Source of the DNA: a virus
Virus record (IMG/VR): IMGVR_UViG_3300009503_000086
Location: 1-30,794 of that record
Length of the DNA stretch: 30,794 nucleotides
Strand: one strand, 5' to 3'
The position numbers were made by a program, and so were the translations under genes. The notes beneath the pieces are model-generated. The model made no database searches. It was not told where the DNA came from and saw only the letters and a program-made list of their open reading frames with translations. Positions within the stretch are counted from its first letter, which is position 1, and each line of letters opens with the position of its first letter. This document shows, in pieces, positions 8,789 through 17,400 of this stretch.

Positions 8789-9238
8789 TTATTCCTCCTC
8801 AGTTATTTGTTGCAATTCTTGAACTTCACATATCATGGGCTGTACAATCCAATGAGGGCCGCCCCCTGTTTCATCAAATTTTTTCTCAGGTGTACCGCCA
8901 CTAGTTATTATTGCATGTATAACACCTGAACTTTTATTCAATCTAGGATACGAGTCAATCTTTTCTATAATAAGCTGTCTTTGACTTTGTATATCCGAAT
9001 TTGCCTGCACATCATCCTGATATTTTATCCACAGTTCTACAATTATGTTCCAGATTCTTTTACGCTGGCCTTTCATCGTAAAGTGTTCATTTGCAAAAGA
9101 ACCTGGAAGTAATACCACAGCTTTAGTATTACCTTTACCTAAAACTCTATAATCACCATTACTTACATTGTTATCCGAGTATCCATTTATTGTTTTTAGC
9201 AAAGCTTGTAAACTACTTATTACAGTACTATAACTCAT
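8789..9238 (-). CDS. probable neck / tail terminator-type protein
   Basis: A 149-residue protein without catalytic motifs. It has an N-terminal helix (STVISSLQALLKTIN), a strand-rich centre with VVLLPGSFANEHFTMKGQRK and an IIVELWIKYQDD strand, and a C-terminal WIVQPMICEVQE. This helix-then-beta pattern is like small neck proteins (tail terminator or head-tail joining family). It sits after the 182-aa connector and overlaps its stop by ATGA, with GAGGAG before the start. The structural role is inferred from position and size; no family is recognised with certainty. Confidence 0.55.
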   Translation of the reverse strand: MSYSTVISSLQALLKTINGYSDNNVSNGDYRVLGKGNTKAVVLLPGSFANEHFTMKGQRKRIWNIIVELWIKYQDDVQANSDIQSQRQLIIEKIDSYPRLNKSSGVIHAIITSGGTPEKKFDETGGGPHWIVQPMICEVQELQQITEEE

Positions 9239-9783
9239 CGTCTCTCCTCACTTATATCTGTACTTGATACTAAGCTTGGGTGTCTTAAAGTTTTCCTAGT
9301 AAAACTATAATCAGGATGGTCCGAATCTGCTTCAATGTCTTCTTTATCACTTATACTAATTCCACCGCAAGTTAAATAATCACTTTCTTGCCAGGACTTA
9401 GTTGCACCTAATCTTGCAAAAGCCGGACTTTTAATAAATTCTTCTACTCTATTAAATTCTTGGAAAAATCTTGCATACCTAGTATTTTCACCACCCTCAT
9501 AACCTACACTCGGTTGTGTTAGCTCTATCATAGAAGCTGCATAAAATGCATTAAAGGGCTGTAAAACTCCCAATATATCTGTATTAGTTTGCTCTTTTGC
9601 GTAACCATTAGCAGCCAAAATTGAACCAATTTTATCATAACCGTCAGTTAAAAATGTTTCTACTTGACTTTGGTTAGGATGAGTAGTTGAATCAAAAGTT
9701 CCATTGTTAGTTAAATGTCTACAAAGTGCTTCTACTTCAGCTAAACAACTTCCACTAACTCGTTCATATGCGGTATATGCCAC
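9235..9783 (-). CDS. probable head-tail connector protein
   Basis: A 182-residue protein, largely helical in the first 130 residues: CLAEVEALCRHL, QVETFLTDGYDKIGSILAANGY and FFQEFNRVEEFIKSP. This resembles the helical-bundle adaptor proteins that bind under the portal. The C-terminal 50 residues are polar and acidic with a basic end. The start is GTG with GGAGGTGA 7 bases upstream, and it overlaps the end of the GT4 gene by 43 bases. Gene order (capsid, small proteins, this gene, neck protein, tail tube) supports a connector role; the family call is tentative. Confidence 0.6.
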   Translation of the reverse strand: MAYTAYERVSGSCLAEVEALCRHLTNNGTFDSTTHPNQSQVETFLTDGYDKIGSILAANGYAKEQTNTDILGVLQPFNAFYAASMIELTQPSVGYEGGENTRYARFFQEFNRVEEFIKSPAFARLGATKSWQESDYLTCGGISISDKEDIEADSDHPDYSFTRKTLRHPSLVSSTDISEERR

Positions 9784-10948
9784 TTGGCATCACCTCCATT
9801 GTTTAATTGTAACTGAGCTTCTTCTAAAAAAGGTTTCCAGTAAATATTTACAACTTTATCCCAATTATATTCTTTCGCAAAATTTACAGCTTTATCTGAA
9901 TAAAAAGATTTTTTGTTTTCATAAACTTTTTCCAAAGCTATATAAATTTCATTAACATCAGGTAAAGCCCACCAAGCACCAAAAGGGTGGTAAAAATTAC
10001 TATAACCTACAGTAAACCCTGACCCACACAATTCAGGCATAGAACTAAAATTAGTAACAATAACAGGTACTCCACATGCTTGTGCTTCTATAATAGGTAT
10101 TCCAAAACCTTCACCCATGGAGGGGTTGAGCAAAACATCGAATGCATTATAAATAACTGCCATCTCATCACTGCTAAATCCAATAATTTCATGATATGGA
10201 TTTGGAAATACGGTTATTTCATCAATTTCAAAGAATTTTGCTAACTGGACTAAATCAATCCCGCCATAAGCTTTATCAAATCTACTATGAACATAAAATC
10301 CTACATCATCGTTTTTATGGTTTTTCATAAACTTAGCTACAGCTTCAAAAGCTTGAGGAAATCCTTTCTACAAGGAAAACCTTTATTAGCTGCAACCATA
10401 CCAATAACAAAAGTATTTTCATTAAAACTTAACCACTTTTTGGCTCCTTTACATTCAAAATCGCTATATGGTTTAAAAATGTTAGTTTCAACTCCGTGTG
10501 GAATATAATATGCTGAAATACCAACTTTATTAAGCTCTTTTACCGAAAACTTTGAATATGTAACTGGAATCCAAGCATTTTTAGCTCTTTCGATAACAGT
10601 CGGGTAAGGAGGGGAACTATCTACCGGAAACCATGGCACCCATTTGAACTTTTTACCAAAATCGGATTTAACTACCCAAATGTCCATAAGAGTTATTAGT
10701 ATATCAGCTTTAAAGTGTTGCAAGTGATCTTCTATAATATCGTTACCCCAAAGTTCAAGGCCAAGAGGATAATGAACTATGCCTTGAAATTCTGTTATAC
10801 CACCCATGTGACCATAAAAATCAAAAATTGCAATATCCTCAACAGAATCTAATGTCTTTAATCTAGGTAAAAGACTCGCTCCTTGAACGCCATAGCCTGT
10901 ATGAGAAAATATTGCATTCGACATATACAAAATCCTAAGTTTTTTCAT
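9741..10948 (-). pseudogene. GT4 glycosyltransferase split by a frameshift
   Basis: Two adjacent frames together encode one GT4-type (GT-B fold) enzyme of about 400 residues. The first frame (10948 to 10337) carries the N-terminal half with HTGYGVQG (residues 16-23 from the chosen ATG) and a PHGVETNIFKP hinge segment. The second frame (to 9741) carries the C-terminal donor-binding half with the E-x7-E motif in EGFGIPIIEA. The reading frame is lost at AGAAAGGAT (10370-10362); adding one A would restore a continuous protein through GFPQAFEAVAKFMKN. It may be a real inactivating deletion, a sequencing error, or less likely recoding. The ATG at 10948 is preferred over a TTG 15 bases upstream because GGAAGGA lies just before it. 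Confidence 0.8.
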
Positions 10949-10964
10949 TTTAATCCTTCCCAAC

Positions 10965-11267
10965 TTAAATCAACCATGTGAAATATGTTGTTACAGTTCC
11001 ACTAGTTACAGCTAACCCCAGAGATCCGGCATTTAATAATGTTAATTCATAAACTTGACCTGATTTAAAATAACCTGCATTGCTAACTGTACCTGCAGAA
11101 TTTATTGCCATTCTAAAATCACCGCTTGCCCAAAATATTACACTATGACAATTAGTTGGTACGGTAACACTAGTTCCACTAGCTGTAATATTAACACTAG
11201 TGCCCTCCAAATTTTGAACTGTTTTTGCAGTAGCTAATATTGCTCTAGCAGAAGAAAACTTAGCCAT
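10965..11267 (-). CDS. small beta-rich protein, possible head decoration or adhesion protein
   Basis: A 100-residue protein rich in Thr, Ser, Ala and Val with few charged residues. After a helical N-terminus (ARAILATAKTVQNL) it alternates strands and turns (SVNITASGTSVTVP, FRMAINSAGTV, LGLAVTSGTVTTYF). It has no signal peptide. It resembles small capsid-surface or fibre proteins rather than enzymes. The ATG has AAGGAGG upstream. It sits with a similar 95-residue gene directly after the capsid block, so both may be virion surface proteins and possible acceptors for the neighbouring glycosyltransferases; that link is inference. Confidence 0.6.
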   Translation of the reverse strand: MAKFSSARAILATAKTVQNLEGTSVNITASGTSVTVPTNCHSVIFWASGDFRMAINSAGTVSNAGYFKSGQVYELTLLNAGSLGLAVTSGTVTTYFTWLI

Positions 11268-11281
11268 TACCAGCCTCCTTC

Positions 11282-11569
11282 TTAGCTTGTGCTATCTATA
11301 TAATATGTCGTACCTGCTACTCTAAAATAGATTCTTGCAGTACCTCCAACTTGTGCTACCTGAAGCTCACCATTAGTTGATAATGTTGGTGCAGCAGTTC
11401 CTGCAGCTGTAACTAAAGCCACTGCCGATATAAACTTATCATCTGTCTTTAAAATATTAGCTCCACTTCTATATATATTTACATCACCGTTAGCACCTAA
11501 AGTAACTGTGCCGCCAGTTACTCTTACAGTAGGAGTTGTTATTGCAGCTCTTTCACGTCTCCATCCCAT
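11282..11569 (-). CDS. small Thr/Ala/Gly-rich protein, possible virion surface protein
   Basis: A 95-residue protein beginning MGWRRERAAITTP, then a series of short strands: VTGGTVTLGANGDVNIYRSG, VALVTAAGTAAP, ARIYFRVAGTTYYIDS. The composition and the final strand resemble bundled trimeric virion proteins such as head fibres. The strong AGGAGG site ends 8 bases before the ATG. There is no recognised family, and structural function is inferred from position between the capsid and connector genes. Confidence 0.6.
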   Translation of the reverse strand: MGWRRERAAITTPTVRVTGGTVTLGANGDVNIYRSGANILKTDDKFISAVALVTAAGTAAPTLSTNGELQVAQVGGTARIYFRVAGTTYYIDSTS

Positions 11570-11574
11570 AGTTT

Positions 11575-11805
11575 TTACCTCCTATGTCTTAATTCTCTAT
11601 GCGCATTAAGCTCTGCTTGTGTAGCAAAAACTTTACCGCAATCACAAGTGAAACCTTTTTTAATTTGTGACTCTTTAGCCACTTCACAATATCTTAGACC
11701 GACTAATTTCTCATCGTTACGCTTATTTCTTAAATCAAAAAACTCACCTTTGTCGATGTCTGCACCATCGTAATTGAATTTCTTTTTTGCAATTACTGTA
11801 ACCAT
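11575..11805 (-). CDS. small protein with a C2H2-like zinc finger
   Basis: A 76-residue protein. The C-terminal 24 residues (about 52-75) match a C2H2 finger pattern C-x1-C-x12-H-x4-H, with Phe and Leu at the usual core places (CGKVFATQAELNAH). The first Cys spacing is one instead of the usual two to four. The N-terminal half (FNYDGADIDKGEFFDLRN) resembles the small SH3-like strands of phage neck or decoration proteins. The ATG follows AAGGAGG. It lies just after the hairpin behind the capsid gene. It could bind metal for stability of a virion part rather than bind DNA. Confidence 0.6.
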   Translation of the reverse strand: MVTVIAKKKFNYDGADIDKGEFFDLRNKRNDEKLVGLRYCEVAKESQIKKGFTCDCGKVFATQAELNAHRELRHRR

Positions 11806-11830
11806 CCATCCTCCTTTTTATTATTATAAA

Positions 11831-11867
11831 ATAGAGAATCCCTCTACCTTATAGAGAGATTCTCTAT
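11831..11867 (-). terminator. hairpin after the major capsid gene
   Basis: A 16-bp stem with one G-T pair (arms 11831-11846 and 11852-11867) and a 5-base loop begins a few bases after the capsid stop codon. On the minus strand it is followed by TTTATAATAA, a weak U-tract. It could be a partial terminator or an RNA stabiliser that raises capsid mRNA relative to downstream genes. Confidence 0.7.
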
Positions 11868-11872
11868 AACTT

Positions 11873-12838
11873 TTAGTCAGCGGCGTCAGAGAAGAAATAA
11901 CCTGCGTCAGTAGCTAAAACTTTTTGGTCGAAATAGCTTTGCGCTTCAATAACATCGGCCTTTTCTTCTTCTTTACGAATTCTTCTTATAAACTGAGGTC
12001 CTGCACCTACAGCTGGTCTCCAAATAAATGTATAGCCTGCACTTGGTAAAAACAATCCGGGTCTAGGCGCTACATAAATAAGTAATGCATCATCATCAAT
12101 TATAGGTGAGTAAGTAACATTTGCTTCAGCAGTTCCTTCAGGACTTGATGCGTAAATTGCTTCAGCTATATAAATATTTTCTAGTTCAAGTATAGCTTTA
12201 ACTAAGTCACTTGTTACTACTCCCATCTGAGTATATTTTACTCTTTCTACAATATCTGGATGGTCTTGTAAAGCGTTCCAAACTATTTCACCTACAAGTA
12301 ATACATTAGGCCTACGACCAATGCGTTGTAAAATAGTTCTTATTCCATCCCTAATATCGCCTATGGGGTCCGAATTAGCATAATCTGACCATTTGGTAAA
12401 ACTAGAACCTCCAGTTACATCAGTTCCCCAAACACCGGTTTTCATAAAATTCGTAGCAAAAGCAATTTCTCTTTTTCTAGCCATCTGGTCAGTTACCCAC
12501 TCTGTAGCATCTCTATCCATATCAAAAGGCTGATCAGCGTTTAGCCTTACTTCATCAGGAATTATTTTTCCAATTGCATAGTTTACACAAAAATATTTAT
12601 TTGAAGTATCTACAGCATAACCAGCTCTAGCTCCTATCGTGCCGGGTGCTCTTTCTTGCACCTCATTTCTAAACCAATAGCTTTTAGTATATTTTGGGAT
12701 TATATCTGATTGTTTATCAACATAAATAATCGGAAAAATCGAATCTGCAACATAAGAAGAATTCATATAACCCCAGCTTACAGTAGTTAAAAGTTTGTCT
12801 ACATGAACGTCTCCAACATCAGGTAAATTTCCAGCCAT
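11873..12838 (-). CDS. major capsid protein (HK97 fold)
   Basis: A 321-residue major capsid protein. Diagnostic features are an N-terminal arm (LPDVGDVHVDKLLTTVSWGYM), E-loop-like sequence through SYWFRNEVQERAPGTIGARAGY, a spine helix region DRDATEWVTDQMARKREIAFATNF, and a P-domain with RRPNVLLVGEIVWNALQDHPDIVERVKYT and a late PRPGLFLPSAGYTFIWRP segment. The ATG at 12838 is chosen because GGAGGTGA lies 8 bases upstream; an earlier GTG falls inside that site. It is preceded by the decoration and scaffold genes and followed by a strong hairpin, as expected for the most expressed virion gene. Confidence 0.93.
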   Translation of the reverse strand: MAGNLPDVGDVHVDKLLTTVSWGYMNSSYVADSIFPIIYVDKQSDIIPKYTKSYWFRNEVQERAPGTIGARAGYAVDTSNKYFCVNYAIGKIIPDEVRLNADQPFDMDRDATEWVTDQMARKREIAFATNFMKTGVWGTDVTGGSSFTKWSDYANSDPIGDIRDGIRTILQRIGRRPNVLLVGEIVWNALQDHPDIVERVKYTQMGVVTSDLVKAILELENIYIAEAIYASSPEGTAEANVTYSPIIDDDALLIYVAPRPGLFLPSAGYTFIWRPAVGAGPQFIRRIRKEEEKADVIEAQSYFDQKVLATDAGYFFSDAAD

Positions 12839-12863
12839 TTTAAAAATCACCTCCCCTTTCTTT

Positions 12864-13250
12864 TTAAGCAGCTCTACCTTGCGGTTGAATTAACATTTCA
12901 ATTATATCACCTGCCGCACTTGCATCTTCCAGAGCAATTCCAATTACATATTTAGTTGTGTCTGTTCCAGAAGTTGCAGTTACAGCCTGGCCGCTAGCAT
13001 TAGTTGTGAGAAGGGCACCTTGTGTTACTGCAGCCCCAGCTACAACTTTACTAGTTCCTGCCACTCTCACTTTTGCGGGTCTATTAGCAGCAGCAGGTTT
13101 GTTTTGTAAAATACCTAAAATTACATCTGTTACAGCATCGCAAATGCCAACAGTTCTATCATTAGTAAGCTCTACTAAATAATACTGATAAGATGATAAA
13201 TCGGTTGATGCTTTTAGAGTTATATCAATTCCAGCTTGTTCTGTAGCCAT
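12864..13250 (-). CDS. DUF2190-like capsid decoration / stabilisation protein
   Basis: A 128-residue beta-rich protein of the DUF2190-like kind: DITLKASTDLSSYQYYLVELTNDRTVGICDA at the start, then a strand with ILGILQNKPAAANRPAKVRVAGTSKVVAGAAV (about 44-75), and a C-terminal IGIALEDASAAGDIIEMLI. Such proteins are trimeric and sit on or brace the capsid. The ATG has AGGAGGTGA upstream and it lies immediately before the major capsid gene, the typical place. Unlike longer relatives it has no extra domain. Confidence 0.8.
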   Translation of the reverse strand: MATEQAGIDITLKASTDLSSYQYYLVELTNDRTVGICDAVTDVILGILQNKPAAANRPAKVRVAGTSKVVAGAAVTQGALLTTNASGQAVTATSGTDTTKYVIGIALEDASAAGDIIEMLIQPQGRAA

Positions 13251-13264
13251 TTAAAAATCACCTC

Positions 13265-14077
13265 CTAATTTCTACCTCTCATTTCAGATAAGTACTGCTT
13301 ATATAATTCTGGATATTCTCTTGCAACTTCTTGTATAGCTTTAGCCATATCTTTTACTTCAGATTTTTCAACTTTAGATTTAGCAAGAGTTTCTATTTTT
13401 TCAACAGCACCTTGTAAGGTTCCTCCAGGATAACCAATTTCACCGAAAATTCTGCTTTGCTTCAATAAATTAGAATAAGCTTTCTCTCTTTCAACTGCTT
13501 TAGCAAAATCTTCAGGTGACAAACTAGATTTTAAAACCTTTAACCATTTTACATTTTCTTCAACAGAACCATTCATACTTTTTGCAATCTCAGAAAGCTC
13601 TCTCATTTCCTCTTTTTCTTTTAAAGTATTAATTTCCTCTTGTGCTTTAGCTAGTTCCTTTCTATAATCATCACGTTGTTTTTGAATTTCATCCAACAAT
13701 CCTTCAATATCTTTTTTAGCGGGTTTTTTATATCCGTAACCTTCTTCATCTGAGTTCTTCTTGCCTTCTTTAGGTGCAGGATAACCATAACCCACTACAT
13801 TAGCTAAAGCATTTAAAGCTGACTTTACATTATCTGGTAAGTCATCTTTATACTTATCTAAGATTTTTAAAGCTCCTTTGATTGCATTTTGGACATCTTC
13901 AGATACTCCCGCCTTTTCAACCTTTACGTCTTTATTATCTTCATCAATTTTTTCGCCATCAACATCTATATCTCCGGCAGTTCCACTTTCATTTTTAATC
14001 ATCAAATATTTTCGTTTATTAGCAGGAGAATCTACTAAACTAACTTCGAAAATATCAAGATCTTCCAATTTAGCCAT
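13265..14077 (-). CDS. probable scaffolding protein with protease-derived N-terminal strand
   Basis: A 270-residue acidic, helical protein. Residues about 110-175 and 220-265 are coiled-coil-like (KDIEGLLDEIQKQRDDYRKELAKAQEEI), fitting a capsid scaffold removed during maturation. The first 28 residues contain DLDIFEVSLVDSPANKRKYLM, which matches the last strand of XkdF/U35 prohead proteases (EVSLVD-PAN). That strand is missing from the end of the 1249-aa protease, so the ancestral protease-scaffold fusion seems to have been split between two genes. Gly/Tyr-rich linkers with GYGYPAPKEG and GYGYKKP sit at about 96-118. The ATG has GGAGGTGA upstream. No catalytic residues are present here. Confidence 0.75.
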   Translation of the reverse strand: MAKLEDLDIFEVSLVDSPANKRKYLMIKNESGTAGDIDVDGEKIDEDNKDVKVEKAGVSEDVQNAIKGALKILDKYKDDLPDNVKSALNALANVVGYGYPAPKEGKKNSDEEGYGYKKPAKKDIEGLLDEIQKQRDDYRKELAKAQEEINTLKEKEEMRELSEIAKSMNGSVEENVKWLKVLKSSLSPEDFAKAVEREKAYSNLLKQSRIFGEIGYPGGTLQGAVEKIETLAKSKVEKSEVKDMAKAIQEVAREYPELYKQYLSEMRGRN

Positions 14078-14211
14078 CTTAATTTCACCTCCACACTTTT
14101 TGAAATTTAAAATACTGCAAATTGGTATAGCAGCTGATTTTAGCAGTTCTAATAGACTGCTTGTAGGATCTCTAACAGGATCTCAACCCACGCTCTAACG
14201 GGCGCTCTAAC
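14078..14211 (-). promoter_or_regulatory. 134-base spacer with hairpin and tandem 12-bp repeats
   Basis: Unusual long gap inside the head operon. It begins (minus strand) with four imperfect 12-bp units of the type GTTAGAG-(CG/AT)-CC at about 14214-14168, followed by an inverted repeat AGCAGT-8-ACTGCT at about 14163-14144, and ends with the scaffold ribosome binding site. No clear promoter is seen. It may be an attenuator, a processing site, or a remnant of the rearrangement that split protease and scaffold. Confidence 0.45.
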
Positions 14212-14439
14212 TTATTCTTTAATAGGTATTATATTATAATCGTGTACTAAATACAAGCCTTTATCTATCTTTTCTAAATCTGAAACGTTAATTACGTTTA
14301 TATGTTTTTCACCAAAATGTTTAGACTTAATAATCAAAAAACCGCCTCTGTATTCAGCAATGGGCACACCACAATGCTCACAGCGTATAAAAAAACTATG
14401 TCCTGTTTTCTCAGGCTGGTGGTTCTTCATTCTCGACAC
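14212..14439 (-). CDS. Com-like zinc-binding small protein
   Basis: A 75-residue protein with an N-terminal CxxC in FFIRCEHCGVPI (about residues 16-27) and a His pair in KHFGEKH (about 40-46), giving a CCHH-like metal site similar to Mu Com-type translational regulators or phage zinc ribbons. The start is GTG with GAGGGGAGG 6 bases upstream, so it overlaps the end of the 1249-aa gene by 29 bases. It lies between the protease and the scaffold. A regulator binding nearby mRNA, such as the spacer just downstream, would fit the Com analogy but is inference. Confidence 0.6.
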   Translation of the reverse strand: MSRMKNHQPEKTGHSFFIRCEHCGVPIAEYRGGFLIIKSKHFGEKHINVINVSDLEKIDKGLYLVHDYNIIPIKE

Positions 14440-17400
14440 AGAATGCCTCCCCTCTCACTGAATAACCTGTAAGTTTACCTGATTTAACTAGTTGCCAAAC
14501 ACTGTCATTACCGCAGTATGTGACCATAATCCAACTACCTTTCTTTACCTTTTGCTTATTGCCCTTAAATTCAAATTCTAAGTCTTGCGGTGCAATATAA
14601 TTTTCTACAGGTCTTACATCGGGTAGTGGTTTTGTATGTTGTAAGTAAATTCTCTGCGCTTTTATCATAAACTTATGACAAGCTTTTTCTATTTCTTCAG
14701 CAGTCTGCCAATCACCTTGACTATCTACAGCGTCAGGTTCCATAACTATACCGTAAATTAACCTCTTTTCTTCGTCTACTTTAGCTATAGGAATGAATTT
14801 CCCCATAGTAGATTTAGCTTTTTCTTGCAAGTCATAAAGTTTAGGCTTTTCACCCGGCTTAGACCAGATAAGATATCTTTGTCCCTTAGCTTTTAATTCT
14901 TTCAATACATCCTCAGGTTTATTCTTTTCCGCGTACGGAACCTGGTCATCAGGCTTGTCTATTAGCCACTTTCTACTGCCACCTACCGGTGCATACATAA
15001 TTATAAATCTACCCTTAAGTTTATCTCCTTGTAAAAACAATTCAAACGAATGTTCTCTCCAAACACCTATTTCATAAGTACCATGATCTATTTCAAAAAA
15101 CTTAGCAAATGTTTGACTCGTTGAACCAACTTCCTTAGGCCCTGCTACATAAGGTTTATTTCTGGCAATATTAAGCCATTCAGCAGGTTCCTTTTGCTTC
15201 CATCCGCCTTGTAAATTATCTGGTGACTTTAACGTAACTAGTAAGTCTCCGCCTGCTTCTTTATTTTCTTTAGCAGTTCTTAAAAATACTGTGAACCCAA
15301 ATAACCAACCAGGTTCATAACTAAATCTCAAATCACCATGGACTGAGTGGTCTGTTTCTAATAGTTTGGCTTCATCCCAACCTGCTTCTTCTTCACTTAA
15401 ACCTCTCCAGTGATGCTGGTATGTGAAATAACCTTTTCCTGATTTAGGATAGCATGTAAACCAATTCTCATTCCAAAAAGTTTCAGAAATTTCAGATCTT
15501 GTCTCAATATCTTCTGCTTTTTGTATAACTTTTAAAAAGTGTTTACGTCTAGCCATATCTATTACCTGTTCTACTGTATAAGCAGGTCTACTTCTATCAA
15601 CCCCTTGTGGATAAGGTTTACCCCAGCTAATAGTCCCATCAGGGTTTAAAATAATTTCTTCTACTTTAACATTTAAAGTGTCCCCTACTTCAGCTAACTT
15701 TTCTTTAGTGACAAAAGTCTTACCCAAAACTAAATCTTTATCGTTTTGCCTTAATGCACATTCATAAACCCAACCATTTTCAGTTTTATCTATATTTACA
15801 ACCTTAACTTTTATTTCCAACCACAATTTAAATTTTGCATAATCATCAGTAGCGCCAAATGTATAAGGCATATCCCAAATTCGCGCTACTACTCCTTCAA
15901 TAGCTAAATCTGAGTTAGTCCAAGGTTCATACTCCAAAGCTTTTTTACAAGAATCTAAAAAAACTTCTTTATCAGTAACCTTAATCTGAGGTAATACAAT
16001 AAGATGTTCTAAATTACTAAACTTATCTTTCAAAATTGCTAATCTTTCATAAAATGGTTGCTTATGCAAATCCTCATCCCCAAAATAAAGCAGATCATAC
16101 AAAAATACATAAGGCACTCCATTTATGTTGTCGGCCAATACGGAAACAATTTGAGGCCTAGCTAAAAATTTACCTTTATCATCATTAGCCATACACAATT
16201 CACCTTCAATAATAAAATCAGGTAAATCTTTTAACTCACTACACAAAACTGGTAATTTGTCGGCCTTTTCCTCTTTAGAATCCTCAAAATAAATACTTAT
16301 TTTCTCACCAGATTTTTGAAGAATACATCGCAATCCATCAACTTTAGGTGATATGTAAAAAGGCCCCTTCTTTTTGCTAGCCCAAGCATTCCACAATTCA
16401 TCCGCACTAAAAGTATCTGTGTAACCTGCCATATAAGGTTTTGTAGGAATATATCGCTGTATAGGTTTTAAACCTTCTTTAGGTGTAATCTTGAATTTAG
16501 CGCCATCGGTAGCTACCTGGACTGCAACTCTGTCTTTACTTAACTCTTTAATTTTCTCTAAAACTTTATCATCATCGATAGTTACTGCCCATTTACCAAA
16601 GTGTGTAAAAATAGCATTAGGTATATCTTCAGGTATTAACCAGTCTAATTGTGTTTTAATACTAGCATGCCCAAAAGGTTTATTATTTTTATATCTTACT
16701 AGGTCTTTGTCTGAGCTAGCTCCGTCACCAATATAAATTTTAGTTTTGTCCAAGTTATCAGGCTTTTCTAATACATCTGGAAAGACTGCAATTTTAAAGT
16801 CTTTATAAATTACATAGTAACCATTAGCAGGAGCGGTAAGAGAATGTGTAACAGGTTGCAGTAACACTTCAAACGGCCCAAAAGTTTTTTTACCTTCAAA
16901 AACATTTACATTTATGTTTTTCTTAGTTAGTATTTCTGCTGTAACTTTACTACACCAAATATTACTCGTGTATTCATTTAAATTATCCTGGTAGTGATCC
17001 GGGTGCGCATGAGTTATAAGTACACAATCTGCATTAGGCCATTTATTGCCCGGACCAAAATCAACAAGTAACTTATAACCTTCAGCCTCAAAAAGTATTG
17101 AAGATTGATTTTTATGGGTTTGTGAATATTCCTCTATTTCGCCCCTTGTGCCTAAAAATGTTATATTTAAATCAAAGGCTTGCTTTACAACTTTTATAGT
17201 CCTATCAGTTACAGTTCTGGCAACTAAATCCCAAAGAGGTAAATAATCAGCGTGAGGCCCTGTAGGTTCATATATAAAATGAAGATCTTTAGATTTATCA
17301 GGATCCAGTTGCTTACGAATAGCAACTTCAAGGCTCTCATTTCTGTTTTCTTGTTTTATTAGGATATCCATATCGTTTGCAGTTTCAGGACTAGATACAC

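Noticed and set aside
12839-12850. Longer capsid start (GTG at 12850)
   Set aside because: The codon lies inside the GGAGGTGA ribosome binding site; the ATG at 12838 has correct spacing.
14078-14411. Group I intron or intein between protease and scaffold
   Set aside because: The segment contains a separate frame with its own ribosome binding site, no intron core could be recognised, and neither flanking protein shows splice-type residues.
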